DNA of 64,000 nucleotides from CAZKWG01 sp964615375 (GTDB lineage Bacteria; Myxococcota_A; UBA796; CAZKWG01). The notes beneath the pieces are model-generated. The model was not told the origin of the DNA and made no database searches. It worked only from the letters and a program-made list of their open reading frames with translations. The translations under genes and the position numbers were made by a program. Of this stretch, positions 1-8,650 are shown piece after piece. How positions within the stretch are numbered: the stretch's first letter is position 1; each line of letters begins with the position of its first letter. The stretch lies in contig CAZTOW010000009.1 in NCBI GenBank assembly GCA_964615375.1, positions 62,001 to 126,000 on the forward strand, given 5' to 3'.

Positions 1-2
1 AC

Positions 3-467
3 TACGCGCGCGCGTGCGCTGGCATCGGCGAGCGCCCGCTGGACCTGTACTACGGCCCCTGCGAGGTGATCCACGTCCAGGTCGGGCGCGGCGAGCGCGT
101 GCTCCCGGCCCACCTCCCCGGCCCGGTCCGAGCCCCCCGCGTGCTGCTCCGCACCGGCACCTTCCCCGACCCGCGCGCCTGGAACACGGACTTCGCCAGC
201 CTCTCGCCGCAGCTGGTGGACCACCTCGCGGCCCAGGGCGTGCGCCTCGTGGGTCTGGACACCCCGAGCGTGGACCTGATGGACGACAAAGAGCTGTTGA
301 GTCACCAGGCGTTGGCCCGTCACGACATGGCCAACCTGGAGGGCCTGGTGCTGGATCACATCCACCCTGGCTTGTACACGCTCGTCGCGCTGCCCCTGCG
401 GATCCCAGGGGCTGACGCGAGCCCGGTGCGGGCGGCGCTGATCGAGGGCTCCGAGCCGATCCGCTGA
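3..467 (+). CDS. kynB: Kynurenine formamidase (arylformamidase), 5' truncated by window edge
   Basis: This is the C-terminal part of a cyclase/arylformamidase-family protein; the gene begins before the window. The family hydrolyses N-formyl-kynurenine to kynurenine and formate in tryptophan catabolism, in the cytoplasm. The frame is open from base 3 and ends in TGA at 465-467. Visible family signatures are LDLYYGPCEVIHV near the start, GLDTPSVD, the H-x-ALAR-H block, LEGLVLDHI and the closing LPLRIPGADASPVRA, all characteristic of KynB rather than of other cyclase-family enzymes. The zinc-binding HxGTHxD motif would lie upstream and cannot be checked. The next gene, a surface lipoprotein, appears unrelated. 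Confidence 0.85.
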   Translation, partial: YARACAGIGERPLDLYYGPCEVIHVQVGRGERVLPAHLPGPVRAPRVLLRTGTFPDPRAWNTDFASLSPQLVDHLAAQGVRLVGLDTPSVDLMDDKELLSHQALARHDMANLEGLVLDHIHPGLYTLVALPLRIPGADASPVRAALIEGSEPIR

Positions 468-491
468 GCAGCGGCGACGGTCCGTTCAGGA

Positions 492-497
492 TATACT
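492..497 (+). promoter_or_regulatory. Possible -10 element (TATACT)
   Basis: TATACT matches the sigma-70 -10 consensus at five of six positions and stands out in very GC-rich DNA. It lies 47 nt before the GTG start of the lipoprotein gene at 545. No convincing -35 hexamer is seen 16-18 nt upstream, so this is only a candidate. Confidence 0.25.
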
Positions 498-544
498 CAC
501 CTTCGTTGTCTCCGTGTGCCCCACCACCCGACCCCGAGGTCCTC

Positions 545-1468
545 GTGATCACTCGCTCGCTCCTGCTCACGCTCCCCATGTTGTATGCCTGCGGCGAAGG
601 TGAGGTCTCCTCCGAGGCCAGCTCCTCCGACGAGCTCGCCGCGGACCTGGACGCGCTGCGCGCGCAGGTGGAGGCGCTCGACGCCGAGCTCGACGCGACC
701 CAGACCACGCTGGAGGCCACGCAGGCCGCGCTGGAGAGCACGCAGACGGAGCTGGAGGCCACGCAGGCCGCGCTCGAGGCCGCGCAGGCCGATCTGTCCA
801 CCACCCAGGCCGATCTGTCCACAACGCAGGCCGGGCTGGAGAGCCTCGAGGCCTCCGGCCTGCTGGACCTGGCCAGCTACGTCTACGCCGATCCCCTGGA
901 GGACGCCGTCATCTTCCACGGCGCCAACGTCTACATCCAGAGCGGCAGCGGCAGCACCGACGACGACGAATCCCCGCTGGGCCTGGGCAACCTCATCCTC
1001 GGCTATGACGAGGCGGTCTCGGGCGAGGAGGCGCGCACGGGCTCGCACAACCTCGTGATCGGCGACGGGCACAGCTACACGGGCTGGGGCGGGCTGGTCA
1101 GCGGCTACACCAACGAGATCTCCGGCCCCTACGGCGTGGTCGCGGGCGGAAGGCTGAACGTGGCCTCGGGCTCCTACTCGGCCGTGCTGGGCGGGAGCAC
1201 CAACGAGGCCAGCGCCACCCACGCCACGGTGGCGGGCGGGGCCTACGGGCTGGCGTCCTCGGGCAGCGCCACGGTCTGCGGCGGGCGCGAGAACACCGCG
1301 AGCTGGGACTACGCCACCGCGCTGGGCGGCTACCAGAACGAGGCGGCGAAGGCGCACACGGTGGTGGTGGGCGGCTACCAGAACACGGCCGCGGGCGGCA
1401 CGGCGACGGTGGTGGGCGGCAACGGGAACAGCTCGTCCAGCGACTACGAGGTGGTGGTGGGGGACTGA
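545..1468 (+). CDS. Surface lipoprotein: coiled-coil stalk plus YadA-head-like repeats
   Basis: A 307-aa exported protein. The GTG at 545 is preferred over the upstream TTG at 506 because GAGG lies 6 nt before it and it begins directly with a lipoprotein signal peptide (TRSLLLTLPMLYAC; cleavage before Cys). Residues about 30-105 form a coiled coil of near-identical heptads (ATQAALE, STQTELE, AAQADLS, TTQADLS twice). The C-terminal half has about seven degenerate repeats of the form G-N-A-S-G-x-x-A-x-V-x-GG, the pattern of trimeric autotransporter (YadA/Hia) heads. There is no C-terminal membrane anchor, so attachment would be by the N-terminal lipid. Inferred role: trimeric surface fibre. A GTCGCGAC tandem motif follows the stop codon. 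Confidence 0.7.
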   Translation: MITRSLLLTLPMLYACGEGEVSSEASSSDELAADLDALRAQVEALDAELDATQTTLEATQAALESTQTELEATQAALEAAQADLSTTQADLSTTQAGLESLEASGLLDLASYVYADPLEDAVIFHGANVYIQSGSGSTDDDESPLGLGNLILGYDEAVSGEEARTGSHNLVIGDGHSYTGWGGLVSGYTNEISGPYGVVAGGRLNVASGSYSAVLGGSTNEASATHATVAGGAYGLASSGSATVCGGRENTASWDYATALGGYQNEAAKAHTVVVGGYQNTAAGGTATVVGGNGNSSSSDYEVVVGD

Positions 1469-1472
1469 GCGC

Positions 1473-1500
1473 GTCGCGACACGTCGCGACATCTTGAAAC
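1473..1500 (+). repeat. GTCGCGAC tandem motif, copy 1
   Basis: Two copies of the 8-bp palindrome GTCGCGAC (1473-1480 and 1483-1490, 10 bp start to start) are followed by ATCTTGAAAC. The motif starts 4 nt after the stop codon of the YadA-like lipoprotein gene. Similar arrangements follow the two MopE-repeat genes at 10069 and 13278. The two palindromes could pair as a hairpin with loop CACG in the mRNA, or be a double operator. Function unknown. Confidence 0.6.
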
Positions 1501-1614
1501 GCCGCTCTCTGGCCCGCGCGCGAAAACCTCGCACCTGGGCCCGTTCTCGCGTCGAGCTCAGGTTGGATCGGCGCTTGCAGAGGAGCGGGGGGAAAGCTCG
1601 TCACCGAGGCCCCC

Positions 1615-2751
1615 ATGACCGCCGCGCCCCTGCCCCTCGCCCACCCCGCGCTCCGCCTCGCCCCCGGGCTGGGGCTGGCGCTGGGGCTGGCGCTGCTGGC
1701 CCGACCGCTCTCGGAGGGGCTGGGCGCGCTCGTGCTCCGCGCGCAGGGCCTCGCCGAGGGCGCCGCCGCCTCCCCCGTCTCGCCCGTGCCGGTGGCGGTG
1801 CTGCTGGGCCTCGGCGTCGCCAACACGGTCGCCCTGCCCGAGTTGCTGCGCCCGGGGCTGGACGCGGCCCTCAAGGGGGTGCTGCGCCTGGGCGTGGTGC
1901 TGATCGGGGCCAGGCTCTCGGCGCTGGCGGTGATTCAGGTGGGGCTGCTGGGCGTGCCGGTGGTGCTGACCCTGGTGGGCTTCGCGCTGACCGTGACGCT
2001 GCTGCTGGCGCGGTGGATGGGGGCGGGGCGGCGGCTCGGGCTGCTGGCGGCGGCGAGCACGGCCATCTGCGGGATCACGGCCACGCTGGCGGTGGCGCCG
2101 GTGATCCGGGCGGACGACCGGGAGGTGGCCTACACCGTGGCCAATGTCACGCTGTTCGGGCTGGTGGCGATGCTCGGGTACCCCTGGCTGGCGCACGCGC
2201 TGTTCGCCGACGCCTCGGGATCGGCGGGCCTCTTCCTGGGCACCGCCATCCACGACACCAGCCAGGTGATGGGCGCGGCGATGTCGTACAGCCAGGTCTT
2301 CCAGGACGAGCGCGCGCTGGAGGTGGCGACGGTGGCCAAGCTCACGCGCAACACGCTGCTGGTGGTGGTGGTGCCGCTGCTGGGCTGGCTGGCGGCGCGG
2401 GGGGAAGGCGGCGCGAGCGCCCGGCCGGGGCTCCGCGCGCTCTTCCCGACCTTCGTGCTGGGCTTCCTGGCGATGGCCACCCTGCGCAGCCTGGGCGACG
2501 CGGGGCTCGCGGCCGGCGGGCGGGCGCTCGGGCTGTGGGACGCGGCGGGCTGGAAGGCGCTCGCGGGTGCGCTGGGCGACACGGGCGCGACGCTGGCCCT
2601 GTCCACGGCGCTGGCGGCGGTGGGGCTCACCACCCGGCTCTCGTTGCTGCGCGGCCTCGGGCTCCGCCCCCTCCTGCTGGGGCTGGCGGCGGCGCTGAGC
2701 GTGGGGCTGGCCTCGCTGGGGCTCTCGGCGGTGGTGGGGCGGTGGCTCTGA
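1615..2751 (+). CDS. YeiH/UPF0324-family putative transporter
   Basis: A 378-aa polytopic inner-membrane protein of the UPF0324 (YeiH, putative sulfate exporter) family. Family hallmarks are GVVLIGARLS (about 93-102), STAICGITATLA (148-159) and GTAIHDTSQVMG (209-220). About ten hydrophobic segments cover the full length, which is normal for the family. ATG 1615 follows CCGAGG with short spacing. Substrate specificity of this family is poorly established; sulfate or sulfite export is an annotation convention. It is separated by 71 nt from the exporter operon downstream and may be transcribed alone. Confidence 0.85.
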   Translation: MTAAPLPLAHPALRLAPGLGLALGLALLARPLSEGLGALVLRAQGLAEGAAASPVSPVPVAVLLGLGVANTVALPELLRPGLDAALKGVLRLGVVLIGARLSALAVIQVGLLGVPVVLTLVGFALTVTLLLARWMGAGRRLGLLAAASTAICGITATLAVAPVIRADDREVAYTVANVTLFGLVAMLGYPWLAHALFADASGSAGLFLGTAIHDTSQVMGAAMSYSQVFQDERALEVATVAKLTRNTLLVVVVPLLGWLAARGEGGASARPGLRALFPTFVLGFLAMATLRSLGDAGLAAGGRALGLWDAAGWKALAGALGDTGATLALSTALAAVGLTTRLSLLRGLGLRPLLLGLAAALSVGLASLGLSAVVGRWL

Positions 2752-2822
2752 TCGGCCGCTGAGGATGGGCGCGGAGCGAGCCTCGCCTGTCCCCCCCGAC
2801 TCCGCCGGAATAAGCCTCCCTC

Positions 2823-3530
<708 letters not shown>

Positions 3531-3543
3531 GGGGAGGGCCCCG

Positions 3544-5907
3544 ATGAGCGTGCTCCACCGCAAGCTGGCGCGCGACCTGCGGCGGCTGGTGGGGCAGGTG
3601 TTGACCATCGCGCTGGTGGTGGCGGCGGGCACGGCGATCTTCGTGGGGGCGAAGAGCGCCTGGACGGCGCTGAGCGGGGCGCGGGCGGCCTGGTACCAGG
3701 AGACGCGCTTCGGGCACGTCTTCGCCGCGCTGGACCGGGCGCCGCGCGCGTTGGGGGCGCGCATCGAGGCGATCCCGGGGGTGCGCGCGGTGGACCTGCG
3801 CGTGGTCGAGGAGGCCACGGTGCTGCTGGAGGCGCAGGGGCAGCCGCCGGTGGGTCGCCTGGTCTCGCTGCCGCGCGCCGGGCGCCCGGCGCTGAACGAC
3901 GTGGTGGTCTCGCAGGGGCGCTGGCCAGACCCGGACAGCGCCGACGAGGTGCTGCTGCTCGGGCTCTTCGCCCAGAAGTGGGGACTCGGGCCGGGGAGTC
4001 CACTGACGGTGGTGGTCGCGGGGGTGCAGCGCCCGCTCCGGGTGGTGGGGCTGGCGGACTCGCCGGAGTACGTGTTCGCGGTGGCGCCGGGCTCCATCGC
4101 GCCCGACCCGCAGCGCTTCGCCGTGATCTGGGCGCCGGAGGACGCGCTGGCGGCGGCGACGGGCAAGCAGGGGGCCTTCGACGACGTGTCGCTGCTGCTC
4201 GAGCCGGGGGCCAGCGTGGCCGCGGTCTGCGCGACGCTGGACCGGGTGCTGGCCCCCTACGGCGGGCGCGGCGCGACGGGGCGCGACCGCCAGGTCTCGG
4301 ACATCTTCGTGAGCCAGGAGCTCCAGCAGCTCTACGGGATGGCCTTCGTGGCGCCCGGCATGTTCCTGGCGGTGGCGGGCTTCCTGGTCCACGTGGTGCT
4401 GTCGCGGCTGATCGCGCTGCAACGGGGCGAGATCGCCACGCTGAAGGCGGTGGGCTACCCGAACCGGGCCATCGCGGCCCACTTCCTGCAGCTGGTCGGC
4501 GTGGTGGTGGGCGTGGGGGCGCTGCTGGGGCTGGCCGGAGGGGCCTGGATCGGGGCGCTCTTCGTGGACCTGTACCGCGACTACTTCAACTTCCCTCACA
4601 TGCGGTGGCGGCTCGTGCCGCGCGATCTGGCGGTGGCGCTGGGGGTGACGGGCGGGGCGGCGCTGGTGGGGGCGATGTCGGCGGTGCGCGGGGTGGTGCG
4701 GCTGCCGCCGGCCGAGGCGATGCGGCCTCCCTCGCCGACGGTCTGGCGGCGCACCTGGCTGGATCGCCTGCGGGTGGAGCGGGTCTTCGGCGTGGCGGGG
4801 CGCATGGTGCTGCGCGAGACGAGCCGACACCCGCTGCGCCTCGCCTTCTCCGCGCTGGGCATCGCCTTCGCCGTGGCGATCCTCGTGGTCGGGCGCTTCA
4901 GCCTGGACGCCATCGAGCCGCTGATTCAGCGCCAGTTCCAGGCCGGCTTCCGCGAGGACGTGGCGGTGAGCTTCGCCCGGCCGGTCCCGCTCTCCGACGC
5001 GCGCGCGCTGGCCGCCGTGCCCGGGGTGGAGCACGTGGAGGGGCTCGCGCTGGTGCCCGCGCGGGCGCACGCGGGGGCGCGCTGGCGGGACGTGGCGGTG
5101 CTCGGCCACCCGAGGGGAGCGCGGCTGCGACGGGTGGTGGACGCCGAGGGCCGGGCGGTGAGCGTGCCGGAGCAGGGCGCGCTGCTCACGGAGAAGCTGG
5201 CGGAGGTCCTGGATGTCCGGCCGGGGGACGCGCTCTGGCTGGAGGTGCGTCAGGGCGACTGGCCCACCCTGGCGGTCCGCGTGGTGGGCACGGTGGACGA
5301 GCTGCTGGGGACGCAGATTCACATGGACCAGGACGCCCTCGCGGCGCTGCTCGGCGAGACGCCGCGGGTCTCGATGGCGCTCCTGGACATCGACCCGCCG
5401 CTGCGCGGGCTCGCCCTGGAGCGCCTGCGCGCCCTGCCCGGCGTGGTGGACGTGGCCGTCACGGACGGCCTGGTGGCGCGCTTCCGCCGCCAGATGGACG
5501 AGAGCCTCGGCGCGATCACGGTGATCATGACGGGGCTGGCCAGCGTGCTGGCGGTGGGCATCGTCTACAACAACGCGCGGGTGGCGCTCTCGCAGCGGGC
5601 CCGCGATCTGGCGAGCCTGCGCGTGCTCGGCTTCACGCGCGGGGAGATCTCGGCGGTGCTGCTGGGCGAGATGGCGGTGCAGGTGCTGCTGGGGCTGCCG
5701 CTGGGCGTGCTGCTGGGGCGCTGGATGGCGGCGGCGCTCGCGTCGACGGTGGACCCGGAGCGCTACCGCCTGCCGGGCTTCGTCTCCTCGCAGACCGTGG
5801 GCTTCGCCCTCTCCGTCACGCTCATCGCCGCGCTGCTGAGCGCGCTGCTCGTGCGAAGGCGGCTGGATCGCCTCGATCTGATCGCCGTGTTGAAAGCAAG
5901 GGAGTGA
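3544..5907 (+). CDS. FtsX-family ABC transporter permease
   Basis: A 787-aa inner-membrane permease with two FtsX units. An N-terminal membrane segment (about 15-40) is followed by a large periplasmic domain and a membrane cluster at about 265-390. A second segment near 435-450 is followed by a second periplasmic domain and a last cluster at about 655-785. The length and duplicated layout are normal for DevC/MacB-like long permeases. It lies between its ATPase (13 nt upstream) and the HlyD adaptor (3 nt downstream), so the three are very probably co-transcribed and form one tripartite exporter. Substrate unknown. Confidence 0.88.
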   Translation: MSVLHRKLARDLRRLVGQVLTIALVVAAGTAIFVGAKSAWTALSGARAAWYQETRFGHVFAALDRAPRALGARIEAIPGVRAVDLRVVEEATVLLEAQGQPPVGRLVSLPRAGRPALNDVVVSQGRWPDPDSADEVLLLGLFAQKWGLGPGSPLTVVVAGVQRPLRVVGLADSPEYVFAVAPGSIAPDPQRFAVIWAPEDALAAATGKQGAFDDVSLLLEPGASVAAVCATLDRVLAPYGGRGATGRDRQVSDIFVSQELQQLYGMAFVAPGMFLAVAGFLVHVVLSRLIALQRGEIATLKAVGYPNRAIAAHFLQLVGVVVGVGALLGLAGGAWIGALFVDLYRDYFNFPHMRWRLVPRDLAVALGVTGGAALVGAMSAVRGVVRLPPAEAMRPPSPTVWRRTWLDRLRVERVFGVAGRMVLRETSRHPLRLAFSALGIAFAVAILVVGRFSLDAIEPLIQRQFQAGFREDVAVSFARPVPLSDARALAAVPGVEHVEGLALVPARAHAGARWRDVAVLGHPRGARLRRVVDAEGRAVSVPEQGALLTEKLAEVLDVRPGDALWLEVRQGDWPTLAVRVVGTVDELLGTQIHMDQDALAALLGETPRVSMALLDIDPPLRGLALERLRALPGVVDVAVTDGLVARFRRQMDESLGAITVIMTGLASVLAVGIVYNNARVALSQRARDLASLRVLGFTRGEISAVLLGEMAVQVLLGLPLGVLLGRWMAAALASTVDPERYRLPGFVSSQTVGFALSVTLIAALLSALLVRRRLDRLDLIAVLKARE

Positions 5908-5910
5908 GCC

Positions 5911-7101
5911 ATGAAGGCCCCGAAGCTGCGCCCCCGCCTCATCGCTTCCGTCCTCGGGATCGCGCTGCTGGCGCTGCTGTTGGGCCTGGCGCTGCGGCCG
6001 CGCCCCATCGAGGTGGAGCTGGCGATCGTGGCGCGCGGGCCGCTGGTGGTGACCGTGGAGGAGGACGGGCTGGCCCGGGTGCGCGACCGCTACACCGTGT
6101 CGGCGCCGGTGAGCGGCACGCTGGCGCGGCTCGAGCTGCACGCGGGGGATCGGGTGGCGGCGGGCGCGGTGCTGGCGCGGGTGCTGCCGATGACGCCGGC
6201 CCTGCTGGACGCGCGGACGCGGGCGGAGGCGGCGGCCCGGGTCTCGGCGGCGGGGGCGGGCGAGGCCGCGGCGCGGGAGGCGGTCGGGCGAGCCGAGCTG
6301 GCGGCCGAGGAGGCGGCGCGGGAGCTGGCCCGCGCGCGGGCGATGGCGGAGGCGGGCGGCGTGACGAAGGTGGAGCTGGACCGCGCGATATACCAGGAGC
6401 GCATGGCGCAGGGCGAGCTGCGCTCGGCGCGCTTCGGGGCGGCCATCGCGAAGAACGAGCTGGCGATGGCGAGGGCCGTGCTCGGCGGGGGCGCCGGGAC
6501 CCGGGACGAGCTCCCGGTGCTCGCCCCCGCGGACGGCGTGTTGCTGCAGGTGCTGCGCGAGAGCGAGGGCGCCATCGCGGCCGGCACGCCGGTCCTGGAG
6601 TTCGGCGATCCGACCGCGCTGGAGGTCGTCGTAGACGTGCTGACGGCCGACGCCAGCCGCGTCGAGGTCGGGGATCGCGCGACGATCACGCGCTGGGGCG
6701 GCGAGGATCTGGAGGCGACGGTGCGCCTGGTGGAGCCCTCGGCGTTCACGCGGCTCTCCTCGCTCGGCGTGGAGGAGCAGCGGGTGAACGTCGCGCTCGA
6801 CCTGGACAGCCCGCCCGAGCGCTGGGCCCGGCTCGGCGACCGCTGGCGGGTGGAGGCTCGCGTCGTGGTGGACGAGGTGGCGGACGCGCTCACCGTGCCG
6901 CAGAGCGCCGTGTTCCGCCAGGGCGAGGGCTGGGCGGTCTACGCCGTCGTGGACGACATCGCGCACCTCCGACCGGTGGAGTTCGGCCTGAAGAACGGGA
7001 TGGAGGTGGAGATCCGCGCCGGGCTCAGCGAGGGCGACCGGGTCGTGGTCTTCCCCGGCGACCGCGTGGCGGACGGGGCGCGCGTGACGGCGCGGGAGTA
7101 G
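5911..7101 (+). CDS. HlyD/MacA-family periplasmic adaptor
   Basis: A 396-aa membrane-fusion protein. One N-terminal membrane anchor (about 9-30) precedes a split barrel-sandwich (biotinyl-lipoyl-like) domain whose first half contains SAPVSGTLARLELHAGD. A long Ala/Glu/Arg-rich helical hairpin spans about 95-190, followed by the second lipoyl half (LPVLAPADGVLLQV) and a beta-barrel. It should link the permease encoded just upstream to an outer-membrane channel. ATG 5911 lies 3 nt after the permease stop, in GGAGTGAGCCATG, which also provides its ribosome binding site. Confidence 0.88.
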   Translation: MKAPKLRPRLIASVLGIALLALLLGLALRPRPIEVELAIVARGPLVVTVEEDGLARVRDRYTVSAPVSGTLARLELHAGDRVAAGAVLARVLPMTPALLDARTRAEAAARVSAAGAGEAAAREAVGRAELAAEEAARELARARAMAEAGGVTKVELDRAIYQERMAQGELRSARFGAAIAKNELAMARAVLGGGAGTRDELPVLAPADGVLLQVLRESEGAIAAGTPVLEFGDPTALEVVVDVLTADASRVEVGDRATITRWGGEDLEATVRLVEPSAFTRLSSLGVEEQRVNVALDLDSPPERWARLGDRWRVEARVVVDEVADALTVPQSAVFRQGEGWAVYAVVDDIAHLRPVEFGLKNGMEVEIRAGLSEGDRVVVFPGDRVADGARVTARE

Positions 7102-7138
7102 GGTCGGAAGCAGGGGCGAGAGCGGGCGCAGCGAGCGA

Positions 7139-8479
7139 TCAGCACAGGGCCCAGAGGGGCAGGACGAAGGTGCGGGGGTCGGGCATGGCCGGCTCGCCGA
7201 ACGTGAGCAGGACGCGGTAGGGGATGGCCAGACCGAGGGCGGCGTGATCCGCGTCGAAAGCGTCGAGTCCGCGGAGCCAGCGGCTGTCCCAGCGCTCGGC
7301 GGCCTTGATCACGAAGGGGATGTGGTAGCCCCGGTTGGAGAGGACGACGTCCACCTCCGAAACCTCGGTCTTCTGCCAGTAACGGAGCTCCGGCGCGGTC
7401 TTCTCCAGGGCGCACCACTTCCTCAGCTCGGCGACGGCGAGCTGCTCCACATACGCGCCCCACATCCCTGACGCGAGGAGCAGCCGCTCGTCCTCGAAGT
7501 CGCGAAGGGCCCAAAGGATCCCGGCGTCGTTCAAATAGAGCTTCGGCGCGCGCTTGACCCGGGCGGCGGGGCTCACGGCGAAGGCGCCGAGGCGCGTGAG
7601 GTTGAAGGTCTGCTCCATCAGGCCGACGTACTTGCGGAGCGTGACCGACGTGGTCCCGACCTCCTGGGCCGCCGGCTCCCACTTGAGCGCGCTGCCCACG
7701 CGGGCCGCCACCTGCCGCAGGCAGGCCCGGAAGAGCGCGACGTCCCCGACCGCCGTGAGGCTCTGGATGTCCTTCTCGATGTAGGTGGCCAGGTAGTCCC
7801 GCAGCCAGAGCTCGGGCTCCTCCTCGGCGCAGGGCTCCGGGTAGAGCGGGTGTCGGACCTGACGCCGGGCGAAGGCGCGGCGCTCCCGCTCGTGCCAGCG
7901 GGCGCGGGTCACCAGCGCCTCGAAGTCCTCGGGCCCGAACTGCCCGCGGAGCAGCCTGCTCATGAGCTCCGGGAGCACGGGGTCCGGCCGCTCTCCGCGG
8001 AGGTGGGCGAAGCCCTCGGCGAGCGAGAACGGCAGGACCGGCAGGATCCGCGCGCGCCCGGCGAAGCTCTCCGCCACCGGATCATGGATGGCCAGCGCCG
8101 ATGAGCCGGTGACGATGAGTCGCAGGCGATCCCGCTCCCGATCGTAGAGGTCTTTCAGGATCTCGAACAGGCGCGGCGCCCGCTGCGCCTCGTCCACGAC
8201 GAGGTAGAAGCGCCGCACCGCCGACCACGGGCGGCCCGCCTTGCGCTCCATCACGCGCATCAGCGCACCCTCTTCGCTCACCAGACGGTCGCGCAGAAAG
8301 GGATCATCCAGGTTCAGGCTGAGCTGCTCCTCTTCGGACACGCCGGCGAGCAGCGCCCGGGCGAGGGTGGACTTCCCGGTCTGCCGCGGCCCGACCAGGA
8401 CCAGGATCTTCCCCTGCTCCAGCGCCGCGCGCGCGAGAGGCTCGAGGAGACGGGGCGTGTAGGGGTTGGGGCTGAACAC
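7139..8479 (-). CDS. AAA_14/DUF4143 ATPase
   Basis: A 446-aa protein with an N-terminal AAA_14 P-loop ATPase and a C-terminal DUF4143 domain. Walker A is GPRQTGKS (30-37), Walker B LVVDEAQR with D96-E97, and sensor region IVTGSSALAI near 125. The C-terminal half carries the DUF4143 hallmarks RDYLATYIEKDI and LNDAGILWALR, and a restriction-enzyme-like region containing ELRYWQKTEVSEVDVVL. The family is widespread, often mobile, and has no agreed function. The start is a GTG. A 27-bp near-perfect palindrome covers the likely promoter 11 nt upstream, suggesting tight, possibly autogenous repression. It is an isolated single gene, convergent with the exporter operon. Confidence 0.88.
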   Translation of the reverse strand: MFSPNPYTPRLLEPLARAALEQGKILVLVGPRQTGKSTLARALLAGVSEEEQLSLNLDDPFLRDRLVSEEGALMRVMERKAGRPWSAVRRFYLVVDEAQRAPRLFEILKDLYDRERDRLRLIVTGSSALAIHDPVAESFAGRARILPVLPFSLAEGFAHLRGERPDPVLPELMSRLLRGQFGPEDFEALVTRARWHERERRAFARRQVRHPLYPEPCAEEEPELWLRDYLATYIEKDIQSLTAVGDVALFRACLRQVAARVGSALKWEPAAQEVGTTSVTLRKYVGLMEQTFNLTRLGAFAVSPAARVKRAPKLYLNDAGILWALRDFEDERLLLASGMWGAYVEQLAVAELRKWCALEKTAPELRYWQKTEVSEVDVVLSNRGYHIPFVIKAAERWDSRWLRGLDAFDADHAALGLAIPYRVLLTFGEPAMPDPRTFVLPLWALC

Positions 8480-8489
8480 ATCAGGAGCT

Positions 8490-8516
8490 TATCGATTTTG
8501 TTCTGCAAAGTCGATA
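8490..8516 (-). promoter_or_regulatory. Palindromic operator/promoter of the AAA_14 gene
   Basis: Arms TATCGATTTTG and CAAAGTCGATA are inverted repeats matching at 10 of 11 positions around a 5-nt centre. Read on the minus strand, TCGACT and TAAGCT are separated by 17 nt and could be -35 and -10 elements inside the palindrome; TAAGCT ends 6 nt before the GTG start. An AT-rich symmetric site here is unusual in this genome and fits a dimeric repressor. Confidence 0.55.
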
Positions 8517-8650
8517 GGGGCGTTTGATCCACTGCGCCGCGATGCGCGCCTTGGGCGCGACGAACGCGCCATCCTCACCGCTCCCCACCTTGACGACGAC
8601 TTGACTGGATCCGCTCGACCGCTCGGGAGGACGATGGGCTCGGAGCTTCG

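Noticed and set aside
3978..7220. Long plus-strand frame (1080 codons) overlapping permease and adaptor
   Set aside because: Gly/Arg/Ala low-complexity translation in an alternative frame of two well-supported genes.
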